Shown here: positions 57,801 to 64,000 of the stretch, piece by piece
Numbering within the stretch: the stretch's first letter is position 1
How the letters are laid out: every line of letters starts with the position of its first letter
From: Sternotherus odoratus
Lineage: Eukaryota > Chordata > Testudines > Kinosternidae
Direction: 5' to 3'
NCBI GenBank assembly: GCA_032164245.1
Contig: JAVMKO010000002.1
Span: forward strand, 95,059,340-95,123,339
Length of the DNA: 64,000 nt
Position numbers and translations under genes: made by a program
The notes under the pieces: generated by a model
Databases searched by the model: none
What the model was told of the DNA's origin: nothing
Seen by the model: the letters and a program-made list of their open reading frames with translations, nothing else

Positions 57801-59458
57801 TCTCTCTCATGACCTCTGTGCCAATGGATGCATTGGAAACATTTGTCAGTGTCCGTAATGCTGAACACCAATGCTGATTAACAACCAGAAACATGAAACT
57901 CAGAAGAAACACAGATACCACCAATTTCTCTGAGATCATCTACCATTACTACACAACACATACACGATGAGGCCAGCATACCAATCTGTAATAGACATGA
58001 ATGAGCATGATATTCTCAATGGAATAGTATTTCTACTAACAGCACAGAAAAGTGGAAAATTCTCTTATGAGCGAGCTTCATTTACATTCCTTTCTTGCTA
58101 CAGTCTTTACAGTAGCACTGGCGTGTTGCTAGGTACTACTAGCATCATTATGAGTACAGGGAAATAGATCACCCATAGAGCTGCACGAACCCAGCAGAAC
58201 TAGAATCAGTCGTCTTCTTGACGTATGCACAATGTGCCTCAGGTGTCACGTGACCAGGATTCATCACCATGATGACAAGAAGATGCAGAATGGAGACAAG
58301 ACTTGTACCTGAACAGCAGAATCACACAAGCTATGTTCAGCTAAGCACCATATATAATTCATATAAACTGGAGCACCTCAGTGCACTAGTGTGGTGTACG
58401 GAGCCTATAGCTCAGCTTACAGTGCTCCATCTTGATCTGAGTAGAGGACCTCTTGGGCCAAGACACATTACATACTAAGACCTGGAGCCTCCACAGATCA
58501 CATAAGCATATGAAAAACGAGAACAAGCACAGGCTATACTGTTAAATTTAATAAGTCTCATTTCACTCACAGACCATACTGTAATCCCCTACACACTATA
58601 ACAATTAACAAACTAACCTACCTTACTTACTTTGCTTGCTTGATCCAACGTACTATCACTGCCTGCTCTCCTGAAAGACAAGTCATGAAACAAGACTGAC
58701 AGACAAAAGGTCAAGTGATTGCCAAAAATATCTGTTTGCTCAGGAAAACTCCGTCCTCACTACAAACACAAGAGTCCTAAACTTACAGCCAATTGCTTGG
58801 AGGACAAGGAAGAAAAAGCTTGAGAAAGTGAGAAACTAGAGCTTTGTGCCCTGCTTTCTTTGCTCTGCAGGATAAGTTTTACAATGCTGACAACCAGTAG
58901 TAACATGTTGTGGCCCCAGGCACCATACCTGCCTATCAAAGACTTGGATTTTAGCCCTGGAGAAATTATAACCTCTCAGTTCTTTGGAAGCTATATAGGC
59001 CAACAAGAAAGAAAGTAATGAATGACCTAACTTAAAATTACAAGCCATGAATACAGGGGGGGGGGGGGGGGGGGAATCCCAAAATTTATGAGGGCAACAT
59101 CACACACTTGCATTATGAGACTCAACTCAGCCTTTCAGTGAAGTGGTAGGCACTGGCAGCACTGACTGGAAAGCGGCAGGGAGGCAGATGAGCAACTGAA
59201 AAACTGAAGAAGGAAGCACAGCAGTACAGTCTGAAAAAAGCAGCAGGGAGAAAGAAAGGTAGGAAATTGGGACTTTGGGCAGCAGCAGAAAGGAGAAAGG
59301 GAGTCTGGAGAAGCAGCACAGGAGTTTAGGGAACCTGTGCAGACCTGGATGCAGGTGTTTGGGTACTGCTGAGTCAAATGAGTATTTGGCGTCTATGACA
59401 TCATCAGAATCTCTTGAAGGAATCACCACCTTATAATTCACAATAGCCTATTTCATTT
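54803..59458. other. Unannotated; (CA)n, poly-A and 19-G run
   Basis: About 4.7 kb without a recognised transposon. Simple sequences: (CA)-rich at about 54996-55028, 16 A at 55836-55851, 19 G at 59056-59074. Frames at 56862-57483 and 59122-59441 have no family resemblance or splice support. Confidence 0.45.
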
Positions 59459-59466
59459 GTCTATAT

Positions 59467-60161
59467 CAGTGGTTCGCAAACTTTAACAACCTGTGAACCC
59501 CTTTCACTAAAATTTCAAGTCTAGCAAACCCTCTCCTAAAAAATGAGTATTTCCAGGGATTTTCTCCTTTATCTGAGTATAAATTATAAAAGCAATGATC
59601 TTGGAAATATAAAATTTGTTTTTATGACATGCTTATTCACACTATTTATTATTATTTATCAGTACAGTATTTTTATTACATTATGAAAATGGCAACACGC
59701 TTCCAGGATCTCACTTTTGTAGCTTGTATCACTTGGAATAAGCTTGTTATGAGACAAGGCTCCTATGTTTCATCCAGGAGTATCAGATGTGAAACAACAT
59801 GAAGGTATTTAAGAAGCCAACTCAAAGAGTTCCTCCCACACAAGCATTCAGGTCTTGAGCAGTCCAGGCAAACACCACACATTTACAAAGCTTAAACTTG
59901 TTCTTCATAATAACTTTAAAAACAATACTAGCTGCCTATTTAATTTTAAAAACAGCAAAAAATATCCACCCCTCTTTCCATTTCCTATACGAAGTCTTGA
60001 AGTTTAAATCTCTTCAGTTTGATAGATTGCTTGCTTTGATCTGCTTAGCTCTTGGAAGTCCATGGGAATGTTCTGTCCACCATTAGGGAATTTTTCCCCA
60101 AGACCCCCCCCCCCCCCGGTAACATACAGAACCCCCTGTAACCCCAGTTTGTGAACCACTG
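59467..60161. mobile_element. Non-autonomous hAT, 695 bp
   Basis: Begins cagtggttcgcaaacttta and ends ccccagtttgtgaaccactg, giving well matched inverted termini. The 8-bp target duplication gtctatat is perfect at 59459-59466 and 60162-60169. The interior is AT-rich and without a transposase frame; a 62-codon frame inside is not recognisable. A 14-C run (60104-60117) lies near the right end. It is the longest DNA element with intact ends in the window. Confidence 0.92.
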
Positions 60162-60169
60162 GTCTATAT

Positions 60170-61437
60170 GTACAGTAGCTGTTCTATATTTCTGAAGCTT
60201 TCACTTTACACCATATTTACCACCCACAGATCTGCCAAAACTAAGGCCCGGACTTACTGTTACAGATTTCTTTAGGCCAAAAGAGAGCCAAACAGTTTCA
60301 ATTTCCTCTCTCACCTGGCCACTCTGAGCTGTTCTGGTCTGTCCATTGAAAGCAGGTGTTGTAAAATAAAAGCCAGGAAATAGGGCTGTCTGAATGAACA
60401 TTTATTAGATGAGAAATATTCCTGATTTTTGGCAGAGAAATGTCAGAAACCTGAAGCCCAATGTATAGCATGCTTATAGAGTGCCACTGCTATTTAAAGG
60501 AAAGCTGCAGCTGTCTGTAGCTCTTAATCAAGAATAAAGCCTGAGAATAAATTACTGCTGTTTCAGAGAGACATTTTTCAAATGATGGCAGTTCCTGCCT
60601 TCCACTCTATCCCTATAAATATGAAATGGCACATACACGGCACTTGCTTGCAAGAAGGGAAACATGCAGTTCTCTTTGTTGGTAGCCCGGTAAACTCCAT
60701 CTAAAGCCCCAAAGTGGTTAGAATACAGATGCAAAAGGAGTGGAGAAACAAGCACATTCAAAACATTTAACAGAGTGTCAAAACTTTCCACTGACTTTCA
60801 AGGTCTGTAGAGCTCGCCATTGTCAAGAGTACACAACTGTGCATCTTTACCAACAATGCAGCAATCCAGTCCCGAGGATCAAGCTGCACTTAAAGTGCCA
60901 CCTGGCAAGGCCCATTAGCATATTCCTTTCACAATCTGTTTATGCTTCAGGATTAATCCTCCTCTTCAGGGGGTTGCTGCCGCTGCACAAGTGGGAGGCT
61001 GAGCAAGAGCGAAGAAGGTGGCACTTGAGGGAAAGGGTGTGCCTGGACTACAGTGATCCCTGCCAGCCATGTCAAGAAGTGGCATGGACATCTCCAAAAG
61101 GAGCTGTTCATGGACAGTCCCTGCCATAGGTTAAGGTGCCAGAAAAAACATCCTACAGTGAAGAGTAAGGGAGAAGTATCAATAAGGGGGGGCCCAGCGT
61201 GAATGGAGTAGAGAGGGGTAAGGAGTAGGGAAGGGACAGTATAATACTGAAAATAAAACAGAACTGGGGCTAAACTTGAGGGGGTCCTAAGATCCATACT
61301 CAAACTGTCCTCTCTCATAGTCCTCTCTCAGACAAATTCCCATTGAAGTCAAGCATTAAAGGGCTTGTCACAGCAAAGGACCAGGGATGTTTACCAGACA
61401 GCCACCTCCAGTTTGTTCAAAGTAAAAGCTAAACACA
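60170..61437. other. No recognisable feature
   Basis: Frames on both strands at 60740-61318 overlap and show no domain. No repeat recognised. Confidence 0.5.
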
Positions 61438-61674
61438 GGGTATGTCTATTTGGCAATAAAACACCCCCAGCTCGCCCCATGTCAACTGACTTAGGCTCAC
61501 AGGCAACAGAGCTGTTTAATTACAGTGTAAATGTTCGGATTCAGGCTGAAGCCTGGGCTCTGGGACCCACCCGCCAGCTTGAGCCCGAACATCTACACTA
61601 CAATTAAATAGCACCATAGCTTGAGTCAGCCAATACGGGACAGCCACAGGTGTTTAACTGCAGTGTAGACAGAA
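61438..61674. mobile_element. MITE with gcaataaaac ends, longer copy
   Basis: 237 bp. The left end ggtatgtctatttggcaata is matched in inverted orientation by tgcagtgtagacagaacc on the right. Internal arms pair gttcggattcaggct and aagcctgggctctggg with gagcccgaacatctacact. Same family as 54502-54681 but less deleted. No convincing target duplication. Confidence 0.8.
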
Positions 61675-64000
61675 CCATAGAGACCAAATGAGGACCTTTA
61701 ACTGATTGACATACAGAAGATTTAGACATTTATTTTCCAGTTTCCACAAACTATGCCAGAGGTTTTAGCTCAAGTGCAAATATGTAAAGACACACCTTTT
61801 TGAGGCAGGTAGGGAGATTTATTTGCTGCTTCTGAGAGAGATTTTGGGGGGAGCAGGCGTATTTTTAGGATTTAAACAAAATACATTCTTTCAGCCCATT
61901 TGACTACTACGAGGAAAATATTGAGAATTTTATGTTGGAAAAGACAAGGTACCAGACACAAAGCAGCAAAAATCCAACCTTTCCCTTGTATTATTGTACT
62001 GAATGAAATAACATTTTTGCCTAAGGGATTTTCATGATCTCTCCATTTCTCTTTGAAAAGGCACTGTGTGGACTTAATTTGTACAAGCAAACTGTACAGA
62101 AATTTGTTTAACCCAAGTGAGGGAAAAGGAGGAGGGAAAAGAAGGGAGGGAGAAAAATGATGCCAATGAAACTGTTTCTAGGTGGAGTCAATGTGCTGGT
62201 CCCAACTCACTGAGTTTTTGCTCTGAAAAGTGACTGGTAGTGAAATAATGGGATTATAAGAAACAGAAGAGCTACTGTTCAAAATGTGAAAGAACAGATT
62301 GCTCTCAACACACCTTCTAACAAGTGAGCACACCACTGGAATTAACGAGGAGAGAACAATGACATTTTTAATTAAAACATTTATGCGCTGATATTTCCTA
62401 AGAAAATTACCAATCCCCATTTCATGTATTCTGGTCTCTTTGTTATAAGGCAGGCAGACTGGCTGGTTGCCAAGTTGTTATAGCACAGTTCTCCAAGCTG
62501 AAACAAAGTGTGACCAGATACACAGGCAGGTGACATTTCAAGTGCTTTCCGTCAGTCATCAATGGCTCCTCAAAAGCGACTGCTCCTGGATGGGTAGGTA
62601 AGAGCTGTGGCCAGGAGCATTTTCTTTTCATTTGCACCTGTCGAGAAGCATGCTATTTTTTCTTTCCAACATGGGCCTCAATATCACCTCAGTAGATCAC
62701 CACCATGCGGCACTGCCCTGGGTACCATTCAGAAATGTATGGTGTTGCTGAATGAAATCAGACAGAAAGCATATTACACAGAGACTACATCCTCTGTAAT
62801 TTTTCCATGAATGGTCTTGACCTAAAAAGCCCCAATGAGACCTGGACCACTCCCCTCCGCATGCAGCGTTAGTGTGTTGCAATCAGTGGATGCGCTTGAG
62901 CAAACATCTCCTGCCAGCATCTCACCAGCCTGGCGTACCAGTACTTTTTTAGTACTGCCATCCTGTGCTATGTCCTAGCATATCATCTTGCAAAATAAAT
63001 CCTTATGATCGCAAAGAAAACCTTCAAAGTGTGAAAAGAATATAACTGATACACCCATACCTGCCTGAATTTGACTGAAGTGTCAAATTATGTGTACATG
63101 ATAATATCGACAAACATCCCATAGGGAACAAACCCACTATTATCACTTTCACTTATAACCTAAACATTAAACCACGTTTCCAGTCATATTCTTTTGTCCG
63201 ACACACACACATGGACACTTCCAACATCCTGTAGCCTGTAGTCCTGGAGCAGTAATTGAATTAAAACATAAACATAAGCTCTTATGGTCATTGACATTAT
63301 GTGCTACAAACACGGAATGCTGGGATTTTCCAAACTTTTGAAGAAAATCTGGACAGCTAGCAGTGAAGCTGAAGTTTGGCACGTTGTACTCAAATCCACC
63401 GGATGTGGGATTTCATATTCATTTTTATTATTTAAACATACTCAATTTCGAGAAAATCCAAGCACTCCAAATCAAATAAAAGCTACTTGCCCATTCTGGA
63501 AGTATCAGCACCTCTTTTATTAACACTACTATCATCATAAAAGACTGCTGCATGTTCTGAACAAGCTTTTTAAAGGACAACTTATCGAACATTGGAATTC
63601 TCTAAGTTTAACACTCAGGCAAGAATATGGGTTATTCTTGTTCTTGCAGAACAATGCACAAAAGAAAGCTATGTACAAATATTCAAATTTGTTTCTACAC
63701 ACATTGCACCCTCACAACCCAGAACACAATCACCACACACTGGAACACTGTGAACATTAGATAATTTGCGCAATTCCCTTCAATATGTCCTCATGGATTA
63801 ACGACGGCAGGAGCATGCTTCAGAGGGAAAAAGAACAGAACAGGGCAATTTCAAGTTATCCCTTCCCTGTCGCCCAGTCCCATCTTCTGGCAATCAGAGG
63901 TTTAGGGACACCGAGAGCGTGGAGTTGCATCCCTGACCATGATGGCTAACACTGTAGCCATTGATGGACCTATCCTCCACAAACAAATTATTTTTGAACC
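61675..64000. other. Unannotated; purine-rich patch
   Basis: A purine-rich patch lies at about 62119-62157. No transposon or exon was recognised up to the end of the window. Confidence 0.5.

Noticed and set aside
1..64000. Endogenous retrovirus or LTR pair
   Set aside because: I saw no pair of direct long terminal repeats, primer-binding site or retroviral gag/pol/env motif. The only reverse transcriptase long enough to call is DIRS; CR1 contributes only 3' ends.

Overview
This window looks like non-coding vertebrate nuclear DNA from a reptile, most likely a turtle (Testudines). The evidence is the repeat content. It includes CR1 LINE 3' ends, a tRNA-derived SINE that ends in a CR1-like tail, CORE/MIR-type SINEs, many non-autonomous hAT and foldback DNA elements of types I recall from turtle genomes, and a DIRS-type tyrosine-recombinase retrotransposon. 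The species assignment rests on recognising repeat families by eye, not on a search.

I found no host protein-coding exon, host RNA gene or promoter CpG island that I could support. Nearly all open frames are short or overlap on both strands, and the GC-rich ones lie inside transposons. The one long frame (518 codons, minus strand, 34587-36143) belongs to the DIRS element. The window is therefore a gene desert or part of a large intron. The spaces between repeats are AT-rich and show no recognisable structure.

Layout by region. 0-10 kb: a GC-rich block of unknown class, a Tigger/pogo-like MITE, a minus-strand CR1, a short non-LTR retroinsert with a 14-bp target duplication, a foldback element split by a hAT, a chain-of-hairpins MITE inside an old MIR, and a plus-strand CR1. 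10-20 kb: a composite hAT block with tandem repeats (12.5-13.7 kb), a hAT at 14.2 kb, and a MIR split by a foldback repeat at 15.1-15.5 kb. 20-34 kb: turtle retroinserts with target duplications, a tRNA-SINE, a 600-bp hAT with a triplicated core and perfect 8-bp duplication (30.4 kb), and a MIR at 33 kb. 34.4-36.9 kb: the DIRS element. 37-64 kb: an inverted partner of the 14.2-kb hAT, several foldback repeats, a GC-rich hAT at 50.3 kb, two copies of one MITE family (54.5 and 61.4 kb) and a 695-bp hAT with perfect 8-bp duplication (59.5 kb).

The most interesting objects are the DIRS copy and the serial-hairpin MITE. In the DIRS copy the reverse transcriptase is joined in frame to the tail of the tyrosine recombinase through a fragment of another transposon. 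Nested insertions give relative ages: MIR and foldback repeats are older than the hATs and MITEs that interrupt them.
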